Source: Tardiphaga sp.
GTDB taxonomy: Bacteria; Pseudomonadota; Alphaproteobacteria; Rhizobiales; Xanthobacteraceae
Reading direction: 5' to 3'
Assembly: GCA_028290325.1 (NCBI GenBank)
Contig: JAQGJY010000094.1
Location: 1-33,070 of the forward strand
Length of the DNA: 33,070 bases
Below, one piece after another: positions 15,613 through 23,829 of the stretch. The translations under genes were made by a program, and so were the position numbers. Within the stretch, counting starts at the first letter, position 1; each line of letters opens with the position of its first letter. The notes beneath the pieces are model-generated. The model was given only the letters and a program-made list of their open reading frames with translations, did not search any database and had not been told where the DNA came from.

Positions 15613-16938
15613 CTACTCCGCCGCGATCATGTGCACGGGATCGAGGATGCCCTGATCGCCGACCACAGCCTTGCGGCTGAAATCGTCGATGCGGCGCTCG
15701 ATTTCCGGACGGAAGGCGCGGATCAGACCCTGGATCGGCCACGCGGCGGCGTCGCCGAGGGCGCAAATCGTGTGGCCCTCGACCTGCTTCGTCACCTCAA
15801 GCAGCATATCGATCTCGCGCTTCTGAGCGCGGCCCTCCACCATGCGGCTGAGCACGCGCCACATCCAGCCGGTGCCCTCGCGGCATGGCGTGCACTGACC
15901 ACAACTCTCATGCTTGAAGAAATACGAGATCCGCGCGATCGCGGCGACCACGTCGGTTGATTTGTCCATCACGATGACGCCGGCGGTGCCGAAGCTGGAT
16001 TTGACGGCTTTGGTGCCGTCGAAATCCATGATCAAATCCTGACAATCCGCCTCGGGGATCAACGGACACGACGCGCCGCCCGGAATGATCGCCAGCAGAT
16101 TGTCCCAACCGCCGCGAATGCCGCCGCCGTGCTTCTCGATCAGCTCGCGGAACGGAATGCTCATCGCGTCTTCGACGACACAGGGCGTGTTGACGTGGCC
16201 GGAGATGCCGTAAAGTTTGGTGCCGACATTGTTGGCGCGGCCGATGCCCGCGAACCAGGACGCACCGCGTCGCAAGATGTCTGGCGCGACGGCGATCGAC
16301 TCGACGTTGTTCACCGTCGTCGGGCAGCCATAAAGCCCGACATTGGCCGGGAATGGCGGCTTCAGACGCGGCTGACCCTTTTTGCCTTCGAGGCTTTCGA
16401 GCAACGCCGTTTCTTCACCGCAGATATAAGCGCCCGCGCCATGCGCGACATAGAGATCGTAAGGCCAGCCGTGAATATTGTCCTTGCCGATCAGCTTCGC
16501 CTCATAGGCTTGATCGATCGCCGCTTGCAGGTGCTCGCGCTCGCGGATGAATTCGCCGCGCACGTAGATGTAGCCGACATGCGCGCCCATGGCGCAGCCC
16601 GCGATCAGGCAGCCCTCGACGAGAAGATGCGGATCATGCCGCATGATCTCGCGGTCCTTGCAGGTGCCGGGTTCGGACTCGTCGGCGTTGACGACGAGAT
16701 AGCTCGGCCGCCCGTCGGCATTGTCCTTCGGCATGAACGACCATTTCAGGCCGGTCGGAAATCCCGCACCGCCCCGGCCGCGCAGGCCGGAGGCTTTCAT
16801 CTCGCTGATGATCCAGTCGCGACCTTTCTCAATGATCGCCTTGGTGCCGTCCCAGGCGCCGCGACGGCGCGCGCCATCGAGGCCCCAGTCGTCGAGGCCG
16901 TACAGGTTTCGGAAGATGCGGTCCTTGTCGTCGAGCAT
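15613..16938 (-). CDS. nuoF: NADH-quinone oxidoreductase subunit F
   Basis: NuoF binds NADH and FMN and begins electron transfer in complex I. The 441-residue protein has the glycine-rich GRGGAGFPTGLKW (from residue 54), NADESEPGTCKDREI, ICGEETALLESLEG, and the N3 cluster ligands CGQCTPCREGTGW (Cys346, 349, 352) with Cys392 in TICALGDAAAWP. Length and motifs are fully normal. It begins 16 bp after the 68-residue membrane ORF. Confidence 0.98.
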   Translation of the reverse strand: MLDDKDRIFRNLYGLDDWGLDGARRRGAWDGTKAIIEKGRDWIISEMKASGLRGRGGAGFPTGLKWSFMPKDNADGRPSYLVVNADESEPGTCKDREIMRHDPHLLVEGCLIAGCAMGAHVGYIYVRGEFIREREHLQAAIDQAYEAKLIGKDNIHGWPYDLYVAHGAGAYICGEETALLESLEGKKGQPRLKPPFPANVGLYGCPTTVNNVESIAVAPDILRRGASWFAGIGRANNVGTKLYGISGHVNTPCVVEDAMSIPFRELIEKHGGGIRGGWDNLLAIIPGGASCPLIPEADCQDLIMDFDGTKAVKSSFGTAGVIVMDKSTDVVAAIARISYFFKHESCGQCTPCREGTGWMWRVLSRMVEGRAQKREIDMLLEVTKQVEGHTICALGDAAAWPIQGLIRAFRPEIERRIDDFSRKAVVGDQGILDPVHMIAAE

Positions 16939-16954
16939 GACTTCAGACTTTCTC

Positions 16955-17161
16955 TCAGCGGATCGATTGCATGTAAGCGAGACCGGCGGCGCAACCGCCG
17001 AAGGTCAGGGCCCACAGCAGGCTGGATTCGAGGGAGGCGTTCAGACCGTAGCGTTGCAGCAGGAAGATGAACGCCGCCGCTGCGACCGTATGCATCGCAA
17101 TATAACGCCAGTGCTTCATCATTCCCGCGCTCCGCGGTTCGGTGGTGGGGCGATCGATCAT
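16955..17161 (-). CDS. Small two-helix membrane protein between nuoE and nuoF, unrecognised
   Basis: The 68-residue ORF starts with an ATG overlapping the nuoE stop (ATGA) and ends 16 bp before nuoF, so it fits the operon as a real gene. Two hydrophobic stretches (about residues 22-38, MHTVAAAAFIFLLQRYG, and 46-64, SSLLWALTFGGCAAGLAYM) suggest a membrane hairpin. Met14/Met15 (MMKHWRY) is a possible later start that removes the polar leader. I do not recognise a named family. Its place between two soluble NADH-module genes is odd for a membrane protein. It might be a complex I assembly factor or accessory subunit, but that is only suggested by position. Confidence 0.7.
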   Translation of the reverse strand: MIDRPTTEPRSAGMMKHWRYIAMHTVAAAAFIFLLQRYGLNASLESSLLWALTFGGCAAGLAYMQSIR

Positions 17162-18024
17162 TTTTTCGGACCCTTGCCGGCGCCGCCGGGAGACGTTTTG
17201 CGTTTTCCAGGTTTGGCGCCAGCGGTGTCGTTGGTCTTTTTCGGCGTCGGATCACCGGATGGCGCGTCAGCCTGGGTGGCGTCGGCGGCTGGAGCCTGCG
17301 GCGCCGGGCTGTCGCGCCGACTCGCCGACTCGCCTGCCCTCTTCGCATCGGCATCCTGCAACGCGGCACCACCGCCGCCATGGGTCGTCGGCGTGTCCGC
17401 CGGCTTCTGCAGCGCGTTGATATCCTTCAGCGTCGTCGGCCCGCCCGCCGGTGCTGCGAACTGGCGACCATGCTGCGGGCCGGGCTTGGGCGGCGTACCA
17501 GCGGCGAAGCCGTCCAGCACCTTACCCAAACTGTCCGCGGTCAGATCCTCGTAAGTGTCCTTCCAGATCATCACCATCGGCGCATTCACGCAGGCCCCCA
17601 GGCACTCGACCTCTTCCCACGAAAAGTCATTGTCCGCCGACAGATGAAACGCATCGTGATGGATTCGGCTTTTGCAAACCTCGATCAGATCGCCGGCGCC
17701 GCGCAGCATGCAGGGCGTGGTGCCGCAGACTTGAACGTGGGCCTTTTTGCCGACCGGCTGCAATTGAAACATCGTGTAGAACGTCGCGACTTCCAGCGCG
17801 CGAATATAGGGCATCGCCAGCATGTCCGCGACGTGCCGGATCGCGGCTTCCGAGACCCAGCCGCCCATCTGCTCCTGCGCGCGCCACAAAATCGCGATCA
17901 CCGCCGAAGCCTGACGGCCGTCCGGATATTGCGCGATCTGCTTCTGAGCCCATGCGAGATTCTCCGCCGTGAATGCGAAGCTCGCGGGCTGGACTTCTTT
18001 CGGGGCCAAACGGCGGACGGACAT
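17158..18024 (-). CDS. nuoE: NADH-quinone oxidoreductase subunit E with long low-complexity tail
   Basis: NuoE carries the 2Fe-2S cluster N1a next to NuoF in the NADH module. The start chosen is the ATG at 18024 (MSVRRLAPKEVQPASFAF), 5 bp after the preceding small ORF; an upstream GTG/ATG extension to 18066 would overlap that ORF and lacks family character. The thioredoxin-like domain has YTMFQLQPVGKKAHVQVC, cluster ligands Cys100, Cys105, Cys141 and Cys145 (VCGTTPC and ECLGAC), and ends near residue 195. The remaining 90 or so residues are rich in Ala, Pro, Asp, Thr and Lys, end in GKGPKK, and look disordered. Such tails vary in alphaproteobacterial NuoE. Confidence 0.95.
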   Translation of the reverse strand: MSVRRLAPKEVQPASFAFTAENLAWAQKQIAQYPDGRQASAVIAILWRAQEQMGGWVSEAAIRHVADMLAMPYIRALEVATFYTMFQLQPVGKKAHVQVCGTTPCMLRGAGDLIEVCKSRIHHDAFHLSADNDFSWEEVECLGACVNAPMVMIWKDTYEDLTADSLGKVLDGFAAGTPPKPGPQHGRQFAAPAGGPTTLKDINALQKPADTPTTHGGGGAALQDADAKRAGESASRRDSPAPQAPAADATQADAPSGDPTPKKTNDTAGAKPGKRKTSPGGAGKGPKK

Positions 18025-18029
18025 AGGCT

Positions 18030-18224
18030 TCAGTCTCTCAATGAGCGCGGCGCGCGGCGCTCGCATTCAGTTTGTTGACCCGGTCGAGCCAGACCGCGCT
18101 CGATGCGCCCCGGCGTCATTTTCGGCGACAGGTTGGCGCGAGAAATATAACCGCGCTGCCACGCGCCGGCGCCCGACACCAGGCCGGTCGCGCGATCGAA
18201 CGTCAGGAGCGGCTGCGAGCTCAT
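18030..18224 (-). CDS. Small ORF of 64 residues between nuoD and nuoE, unrecognised
   Basis: The ATG at 18224 overlaps the nuoD stop as ATGA, and the TGA at 18030 lies 5 bp before the nuoE start, so the ORF exactly fills the nuoD-nuoE gap. The peptide begins MSSQPLLTFDRATG, has GAWQRGYISRANLSPKM in the middle, and ends in a basic stretch without membrane segments. I recognise no family. The tight packing is the main evidence that it is translated. It could instead be a decayed remnant kept only to couple translation from nuoD to nuoE. Confidence 0.5.
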   Translation of the reverse strand: MSSQPLLTFDRATGLVSGAGAWQRGYISRANLSPKMTPGRIERGLARPGQQTECERRAPRSLRD

Positions 18225-19411
18225 CGATCGACCTCGCCGAACACGATATCGAGCGAGCCGAGAATCGCCGAAACGTCGGCCAGCAAATGGCCCTTGCAGA
18301 TGAAATCCATCGCCTGCAAATGCGCGAAACCCGGCGCCCGGATCTTGCACTTGTAAGGCTTGTTGCTGCCGTCCGAGACGAGGTAGACGCCGAACTCGCC
18401 TTTCGGGGCTTCGACGGCCACATAGACCTCGCCCTCGGGAACGCGAAAGCCTTCGGTGTACAGCTTGAAGTGATGGATCAGCGCTTCCATCGAACGTTTC
18501 ATCTCGCCGCGACGCGGCGGAAACACCTTGTTGTCGGCGACGGCGACAGCTCCCTGACCGGACGGTTCGCGCAGCTTGGCAATGCACTGACGCATGATCC
18601 GAACCGACTGCCGCATCTCTTCCATGCGGATACAATAACGATCGTAGCAATCGCCGTTCTTGCCGATCGGAACATCGAAATCCATCTCGGCATAACATTC
18701 GTAAGGCTGCGATTTGCGAAGATCCCATGCCGCGCCGGAACCGCGCACCATCACGCCGGAGAATCCCAACGCCCACGCCTGCGCCAGCGTCACGACGCCG
18801 ATGTCGACGTTGCGCTGCTTGAAGATGCGGTTGCCGGTGAGCAAGGTTTCGAGATCGGCGACCACGCCCAGGAACGGCTCGCACCACGCCTCGATATCGT
18901 CGATCAGTTTCGGTGGCAGATCCTGATGAACGCCGCCGATTCGAAAGTAGGCTGCATGCATGCGCGAGCCGGATGCCCGCTCATAGAACACCATCAGCTT
19001 CTCGCGTTCCTCGAAGCCCCACAGCGGCGGCGTCAGCGCGCCGACATCCATGGCCTGGGTGGTCACGTTGAGAAGATGCGACAGGATGCGGCCGATCTCG
19101 CAGTACAGCACGCGGATCAACTGGCCGCGACGCGGCACCTCGATGCCGAGCAGCTTTTCCGCCGCGAGGCAAAACGCGTGCTCCTGATTCATCGGCGCGA
19201 CGTAATCGAGCCGGTCGAAATACGGAAGCGCCTGCAGATACGTCTTTTGCTCGATCAGTTTCTCGGTGCCGCGATGAAGCAGACCGATATGCGGATCGAC
19301 GCGCTCGACGACTTCGCCGTCGAGTTCGAGCACTAAGCGCAGCACCCCATGCGCGGCTGGATGCTGCGGTCCGAAATTGATCGTAAAGTTGCGCTGATTT
19401 TGGTGAGTCAT
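18221..19411 (-). CDS. nuoD: NADH-quinone oxidoreductase subunit D
   Basis: NuoD is the 49-kDa subunit that forms the quinone-binding site with NuoB. The 396-residue protein has INFGPQHPAAHGVLRLVLEL at the N-terminus, HIGLLHRGTEKLIEQKTY, the region around YVAPMNQEHAFCLAAEKLL, and the C-terminal segment SDGSNKPYKCKIRAPGFAHL with GSLDIVFGEVDR at the very end. All are diagnostic of this subunit as a separate (not NuoCD-fused) protein. It follows nuoC with a gap of two bases and overlaps the next small ORF by four. Confidence 0.98.
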   Translation of the reverse strand: MTHQNQRNFTINFGPQHPAAHGVLRLVLELDGEVVERVDPHIGLLHRGTEKLIEQKTYLQALPYFDRLDYVAPMNQEHAFCLAAEKLLGIEVPRRGQLIRVLYCEIGRILSHLLNVTTQAMDVGALTPPLWGFEEREKLMVFYERASGSRMHAAYFRIGGVHQDLPPKLIDDIEAWCEPFLGVVADLETLLTGNRIFKQRNVDIGVVTLAQAWALGFSGVMVRGSGAAWDLRKSQPYECYAEMDFDVPIGKNGDCYDRYCIRMEEMRQSVRIMRQCIAKLREPSGQGAVAVADNKVFPPRRGEMKRSMEALIHHFKLYTEGFRVPEGEVYVAVEAPKGEFGVYLVSDGSNKPYKCKIRAPGFAHLQAMDFICKGHLLADVSAILGSLDIVFGEVDR

Positions 19412-19413
19412 GG

Positions 19414-20028
19414 TCAGACTTTCGAGCCTGCCTTCTCGTCGCCCGGCAGCACGGGATAGTCCGCGCCTTCCCAGGGCGAGAGGAAATCGAATTTACGGAA
19501 TTCCTGATTGAGCCGCACCGGTTCATAGACCACGCGCTTCTCGGCATCGTCGTAACGCACCTCGACGAAGCCGGTCAGCGGGAAATCCTTCCGCAACGGA
19601 TGGCCGTCGAAACCGTAATCGGTCAACAGCCGGCGCATGTCCGGATGGCCGGTGAAGATCACGCCGTAGAGATCGTAGCATTCGCGCTCGAACCAGTCCG
19701 CGCCGGGAAACACGTCGATGATCGAAGGCACCTGCGTGGTCTCGTCGGCCTCGGCGCGCAGCCTGATCCGCGCGTTCATCGTCGGCGACATCAAATGATA
19801 AACCACATCGAAACGCTTCTCGCGGCCGGGATAGTCGACCGCCGTGACATCAATGAAGCTGATAAAACGACAGCCCGGATCGTCGCGCAGAAACGTGGCG
19901 ATCTCAACGATACGCGCGGCCTCGACGTTCAGCGTCAGTTCCCCGAACGCGACAGCATGGCCCGTCACCGCGCCCGCCAGCGCGCCAGCAATCGTCTGGC
20001 CAAGTGTATCGAGAGCCGTATCGTTCAT
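19414..20028 (-). CDS. nuoC: NADH-quinone oxidoreductase subunit C
   Basis: NuoC is the 30-kDa peripheral-arm subunit that packs against NuoD and has no cofactor. The open frame extends upstream into nuoB, but the true start is the ATG at 20028 (MNDTALDTLGQT), giving 204 residues, the family length. Diagnostic segments are FISFIDVTAVDYPGREKRFD, PGADWFERECYDLYGVIFTG and LTDYGFDGHPLRKDFPLTG. It begins 37 bp after the nuoB stop with a weak ribosome-binding site. Confidence 0.97.
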   Translation of the reverse strand: MNDTALDTLGQTIAGALAGAVTGHAVAFGELTLNVEAARIVEIATFLRDDPGCRFISFIDVTAVDYPGREKRFDVVYHLMSPTMNARIRLRAEADETTQVPSIIDVFPGADWFERECYDLYGVIFTGHPDMRRLLTDYGFDGHPLRKDFPLTGFVEVRYDDAEKRVVYEPVRLNQEFRKFDFLSPWEGADYPVLPGDEKAGSKV

Positions 20029-20065
20029 GCGGTCGCTTTCATTCGCGTCGATGTGGTTCAGCAGG

Positions 20066-20680
20066 TCAGCGTTCGATCGTGCCGGTGCGGCGGATTTTCT
20101 TCTGCAGCAGCAGCACGCCGTAAAGCAGCGCTTCGGCCGTCGGCGGGCAGCCCGGCACATAGATGTCGATCGGCACAATCCGGTCGCAACCGCGCACCAC
20201 GGAATAGGAATAGTGATAGTAACCGCCGCCATTGGCGCAGGAGCCCATCGAGATGACGTAGCGCGGTTCCGGCATCTGGTCGTAAACCTTACGCAGCGCC
20301 GGGGCCATCTTGTTGGTCAATGTGCCGGCGACGATCATCACGTCGGACTGACGCGGCGAGGCGCGCGGCGCGAAGCCGAACCGCTCGACGTCGTAACGCG
20401 GCATCGATACCTGCATCATCTCGACGGCACAGCACGCCAGACCGAACGTCATCCACATCAGAGAGCCGGTGCGGGCCCAGGTGATCAGATCGTCGGTCGC
20501 GGCCACGAAGAAGCCCTTGTCGGACAGTTCGTGGTTCACCTCGAGGAAGTACGGATCGTTCTCACCGACCGGCCGGCCCGTGTTCGGATCGAGAATACCG
20601 GTCGCGGCCGGCGCCACCATCGGGCTGCCGATCGACGGCGTCGCATTGGCGACATTCGCGGTGTGAGGACTCAATCCCAT
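20066..20680 (-). CDS. nuoB: NADH-quinone oxidoreductase subunit B
   Basis: NuoB holds cluster N2, the last iron-sulfur cluster before quinone. From the ATG at 20680 (MGLSPHTANV) it has 204 residues with ligands Cys83, Cys84 (GLACCAVEMM), Cys148 (MGSCANGGGYYHY) and Cys178 (YVPGCPPTAEALLYG). An ATG seven codons upstream (20701) is possible but would lengthen the overlap with nuoA. The chosen start overlaps the nuoA end by 10 bp and has GAAAGG upstream. The N-terminal 40 residues before NDPYFLEVNH are variable, as is usual in alphaproteobacteria. Confidence 0.97.
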   Translation of the reverse strand: MGLSPHTANVANATPSIGSPMVAPAATGILDPNTGRPVGENDPYFLEVNHELSDKGFFVAATDDLITWARTGSLMWMTFGLACCAVEMMQVSMPRYDVERFGFAPRASPRQSDVMIVAGTLTNKMAPALRKVYDQMPEPRYVISMGSCANGGGYYHYSYSVVRGCDRIVPIDIYVPGCPPTAEALLYGVLLLQKKIRRTGTIER

Positions 20681-21036
20681 TCGAGCGCGCCTTTCTTCCA
20701 TTCATAGGCAAAGCCGATGGTCAGAACGCCGAGGAACACCATCATCGACCAGAAACCCGTCGCGCCGAGTTTTCCGAAGGTGACCGCCCACGGAAACAGA
20801 AACGCGACTTCCAGATCGAAAATAATGAACAGGATGGCGACAAGGTAGAACCGCACGTCGAATTTCATGCGGGCATCGTCAAATGCGTTGAATCCGCATT
20901 CATAGGCGGACAGCTTTTCCGGATCCGGCTGCTGGTAGGCGACCAGAAACGGGGCCACCAGAAGTGCCGCGCCGATGACGGTCGCGATACCAATGAATAC
21001 CACCAAAGGCAGATAGTTTTGCAAGATGCCGTTCAT
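20671..21036 (-). CDS. nuoA: NADH-quinone oxidoreductase subunit A
   Basis: NuoA is a three-helix membrane subunit that contacts NuoH and NuoD near the quinone site. The 121-residue protein has the loop KLSAYECGFNAFDDARMKFD after helix 1 and VAILFIIFDLEVAFLFPWA with the conserved acidic residues of helix 2, then a final helix and GALEWD at the end. It is the first gene of the nuo operon. AAGGATCGCCG lies directly before the ATG as ribosome-binding site. Confidence 0.97.
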   Translation of the reverse strand: MNGILQNYLPLVVFIGIATVIGAALLVAPFLVAYQQPDPEKLSAYECGFNAFDDARMKFDVRFYLVAILFIIFDLEVAFLFPWAVTFGKLGATGFWSMMVFLGVLTIGFAYEWKKGALEWD

Positions 21037-21088
21037 CGGCGATCCTTTTCCGCGACAGGAGGATGCGGGAGATTCGTGTCAGATTGGA

Positions 21089-21118
21089 ATTATTCTGAGG
21101 CTTAGCGCAGCGCAACAA
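21089..21118 (-). promoter_or_regulatory. Possible nuo operon promoter
   Basis: In the 146-bp gap between rsh and nuoA the minus strand has TTGTTG (21118-21113), an 18-base spacer and AATAAT (21094-21089), about 53 bases before the nuoA ATG. This is a fair but imperfect sigma-70-type match, and an overlapping TTGCGC is a second -35 option. No clear terminator separates rsh from nuoA, so some read-through from rsh is also possible. Confidence 0.3.
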
Positions 21119-21182
21119 GGGGCGCAAGGCAAGGCCGGTCCTTGCAGCTTTGCGTGGACCGTATGGACCGTCGGTCGGCGGT

Positions 21183-23462
21183 CTAACCGTTCACCCGATC
21201 GACCCGCGCCACCACTTCCTTGGCGCGAAGTTGCGCGATGATCGCGCTCAGATGCTTGAGGTCATAGACCTCCAGATCGATCGTCAATTCGGTAAAATCC
21301 GGCGACCGTCGGAACATGCCGATATTGTCGATATTGCCGTCGTGCTCGGCGATCACGGCGGCGATCTGAGCGAGGCTGCCCGGCTCATTGACGTTGTGCA
21401 CCTCAAGCCGCGCCGGGAACCGCTGCGGCGAGGTTTCATCGATATCCCAGCGCACATCCAGCCAACGCTGCGGCTCGTCCTCATAATCCTTCAACGCCGG
21501 CGACTGGATCGGATAGATCGTGATCCCCTCGCCCGGCGTCACGATCCCGACAATCCGATCCCCCGGCACCGCGCCGCCATTGGGGGCGAATTTTACCGGC
21601 AAGTCGGAATTGATGCCACGAATCGGAATGGCGGAGGTCGTTTTTGCCGGCGAGGTCTTGGATTTGGCATCGGCCGCGTCGCCCGGCTTGCCGCCAAAGC
21701 GCGTCACGCGCTCTTCCTTGTAGTCGGGATACATCGCGCGCGCGACGTCCGACGCGCGCAGGTCGCCGCGCCCGACCGACGCCATGACGTCGTCGATCGA
21801 GGTCCGCGCCAGTCGCGGCAGGGCACCCTTCAACTTGTCATCGGCGTAGATGATTTTCGCCCGCGCGAACAAGCGTTCGACGATGCGGCGGCCGAGCCCG
21901 GCATACTGATCCCTCACCGCCGTGCGGGTGGCACGACGGATCGCCGCGCGGGCCTTGCCCGTCACCGCCAGCGATTCCCACGCGGACGGTGGAGCCGATT
22001 GCGCGGGCGACGTCAAAACCTCGACTTCGTCGCCGTTTTCCAGCTCGGATGACAGCGGCGCGAACTTGCCATTGATCTTGCAGCCAACGGCGGAATTGCC
22101 GACGTCCGTATGAACGGAATAAGCGAAGTCGATGACATTGGCCTTGCGCGGCAGCGCGATCAGTTTGCCCTTCGGCGTGAAGCAGAACACCTGATCGTGA
22201 AACAGCTCGAGCTTGGTGTGCTCCAGAAACTCTTCCGGATTGGCACTTTCCGCCAGAATCTCAATGGTATGGCGCAGCCACGCGAAGGCATTGGATTCGC
22301 GGTTCAACAGCTCGGTCGGCGATCCCGCGCCGTCCTTGTAGAACGCATGCGCAGCGATGCCGAATTCGGCGATCTGGTCCATCTCCTGCGTGCGGATATG
22401 CAATTCGACGCGCTGATTGCCAGGACCAATCACCGTGGTGTGGATCGAGCGATAATCGTTCTGCTTCGGCGTCGAGATGTAGTCCTTGAACCGCCCCGGG
22501 ACGACCGGCCAAGTGGTGTGGACCACGCCGAGCGCGCGATAGCAGGATTCAATGTCCGACATGACGATCCGGAAACCGTAGATGTCGGACAGTTGCTCGA
22601 ATCCGACGGATTTCCGCTCCATCTTGGTCCAGATCGAAAATGGACGTTTGCGTCGGCCGGTCACTTCGGCAGCCATGCCGTATTTCGCCAGATTGGCGGA
22701 CAGCTGGGTTTCGATCTCCCCGATCAGATTGCGATTTCGATCAGCCAACGCATCCAGCCGCTGCATCACGACCGCGTGAGCCTCGGGATCAAGAACGCGG
22801 AACGACAGCTCCTCGAGCTCCTCGCGCATCTCCTGCATGCCCATACGTCCGGCGAGCGGCGCATAGATGTCGAGTGTCTCCTCGGCGATGCGTTTGCGCG
22901 ACGCCGGCGGCATGAACTCCATCGTCCGCATGTTGTGCAGGCGATCGGCCAACTTGATCAGCAGGACGCGGACATCGTCGGCGATCGCCAACAGCAGCTT
23001 GCGAAGGTTTTCCGCCTGTTTGGCCTCGCGCGAGACCAATTCGAGGCGCTTGAGCTTGGTCAGGCCCTCGACCAGCGCGCCGATCTCGGCACCGAAGATA
23101 TTGTCGATCTCGGTCCGGGTGGCCTCCGTGTCCTCGATCGTATCGTGGAGCAGCGCCGCGACGATGGTGGCGTCGTCGAGCTTGAGGTCGGTCAGGATCG
23201 CGGCGACTTCGAGCGGATGCGAGAAATACGGATCGCCCGAGGCGCGCTTCTGCTCGCCATGCGCCATCATCGCGTAGACATAGGCGCGGTTGAGCAGGTC
23301 TTCGTCCGTATCGGGATTATAGGCGCGGACGCGATCGACCAGATCGTATTGGCGCATCATCTTGACGCGCGAGGCGCGCGGGGGCTTCGGCGTCACATCG
23401 GGGACCACAACAGCATCCGAGGCAGCCTGCATCTGTTGCGATGTCCGCCGCCTGCCTGCCAT
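21183..23462 (-). CDS. rsh: Bifunctional (p)ppGpp synthetase/hydrolase (Rsh)
   Basis: The protein makes (p)ppGpp from ATP and GDP/GTP and hydrolyses it, controlling the stringent response in the cytoplasm. From the ATG at 23462 it has 759 residues; a TTG one codon earlier is also possible. The HD hydrolase domain shows YFSHPLEVA (His82), LLHDTIED (His106, Asp107) and LLIKLADRLHNMRT (167-180). The synthetase domain follows with RPFSIWTKM, and RFKD at 324-327, the RxKD signature of bifunctional enzymes, then YISTPKQNDYRSIHTTV. A TGS domain lies at about 424-486 and an ACT domain at the C-terminus from about residue 690. All catalytic signatures are present. It is downstream of rpoZ on the same strand, with a terminator between them. 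Confidence 0.95.
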   Translation of the reverse strand: MAGRRRTSQQMQAASDAVVVPDVTPKPPRASRVKMMRQYDLVDRVRAYNPDTDEDLLNRAYVYAMMAHGEQKRASGDPYFSHPLEVAAILTDLKLDDATIVAALLHDTIEDTEATRTEIDNIFGAEIGALVEGLTKLKRLELVSREAKQAENLRKLLLAIADDVRVLLIKLADRLHNMRTMEFMPPASRKRIAEETLDIYAPLAGRMGMQEMREELEELSFRVLDPEAHAVVMQRLDALADRNRNLIGEIETQLSANLAKYGMAAEVTGRRKRPFSIWTKMERKSVGFEQLSDIYGFRIVMSDIESCYRALGVVHTTWPVVPGRFKDYISTPKQNDYRSIHTTVIGPGNQRVELHIRTQEMDQIAEFGIAAHAFYKDGAGSPTELLNRESNAFAWLRHTIEILAESANPEEFLEHTKLELFHDQVFCFTPKGKLIALPRKANVIDFAYSVHTDVGNSAVGCKINGKFAPLSSELENGDEVEVLTSPAQSAPPSAWESLAVTGKARAAIRRATRTAVRDQYAGLGRRIVERLFARAKIIYADDKLKGALPRLARTSIDDVMASVGRGDLRASDVARAMYPDYKEERVTRFGGKPGDAADAKSKTSPAKTTSAIPIRGINSDLPVKFAPNGGAVPGDRIVGIVTPGEGITIYPIQSPALKDYEDEPQRWLDVRWDIDETSPQRFPARLEVHNVNEPGSLAQIAAVIAEHDGNIDNIGMFRRSPDFTELTIDLEVYDLKHLSAIIAQLRAKEVVARVDRVNG

Positions 23463-23546
23463 CAAGTATCAGCCTCGCTGTATGAAAGATCCGCGCCTAG
23501 CTTCGCATATTTGCAGCAAACGCCAAGGCAAGATCGCCTGACTTCG

Positions 23547-23562
23547 GTGTGATCCGTCACAC
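23547..23562. promoter_or_regulatory. Inverted repeat upstream of rsh, possible operator
   Basis: GTGTGA (23547-23552), a TCCG spacer and TCACAC (23557-23562) form a perfect palindrome with 6-bp arms, 84 bp before the rsh ATG and just upstream of a weak -35-like element. It resembles a CRP/FNR-superfamily site but has a 4-bp rather than a 6-bp spacer, so the regulator cannot be assigned. Confidence 0.35.
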
Positions 23563-23732
23563 AAACCTTAACGTCATTTAAGCCATCGCAAGATCGCGCG
23601 GCCAGCCCGGCGTTTCGAACGAACGATACGGACCAATTATGACAAAGCCCGGACCAAGCCGCCGGACGGGCCTCTCGATCCTCGTCTGCAACATCCCGCG
23701 CGCCGCCAGCAGCCAACCGCGCGCGGCTGAAA

Positions 23733-23763
23733 CCAAAAGAGGCCCCGGTCAAACCGGAGCCTC
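23733..23763 (-). terminator. Rho-independent terminator of rpoZ
   Basis: On the minus strand a 10-bp stem with one G-U pair (23763-23754 with 23748-23739) and a 5-base loop is followed by TTTT (23738-23735). It lies 67 bp after the rpoZ stop and should end the rpoZ transcript, so that rsh needs its own promoter. Confidence 0.75.
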
Positions 23764-23829
23764 CAAACAGGTTCATGTTGCCAATGACGGCCGGGTTGAC
23801 TGTCCGATCGTGACGACGGCCCGATGGAC

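Larger units (their letters stand above)
23466..23829. other. Intergenic region between rpoZ and rsh
   Basis: About 360 bases separate the rpoZ stop from the rsh start. The region contains the rpoZ terminator (23733-23763), a 16-bp inverted repeat (23547-23562) and a weak promoter-like pair on the minus strand, with AGGCAA/TTGCCT at 23526-23531 and TATGCG at 23509-23504. Open frames crossing it on both strands have no family character and one runs through the terminator, so I call no gene here. Confidence 0.6.

Noticed and set aside
20029..20232. Upstream extension of the nuoC frame
   Set aside because: It overlaps nuoB in another frame and shows no family similarity. The ATG at 20028 gives the expected length.
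23462..23776. Minus-strand ORF of 104 codons between rpoZ and rsh
   Set aside because: It runs through the rpoZ terminator and the rsh upstream region and has no recognisable protein features.
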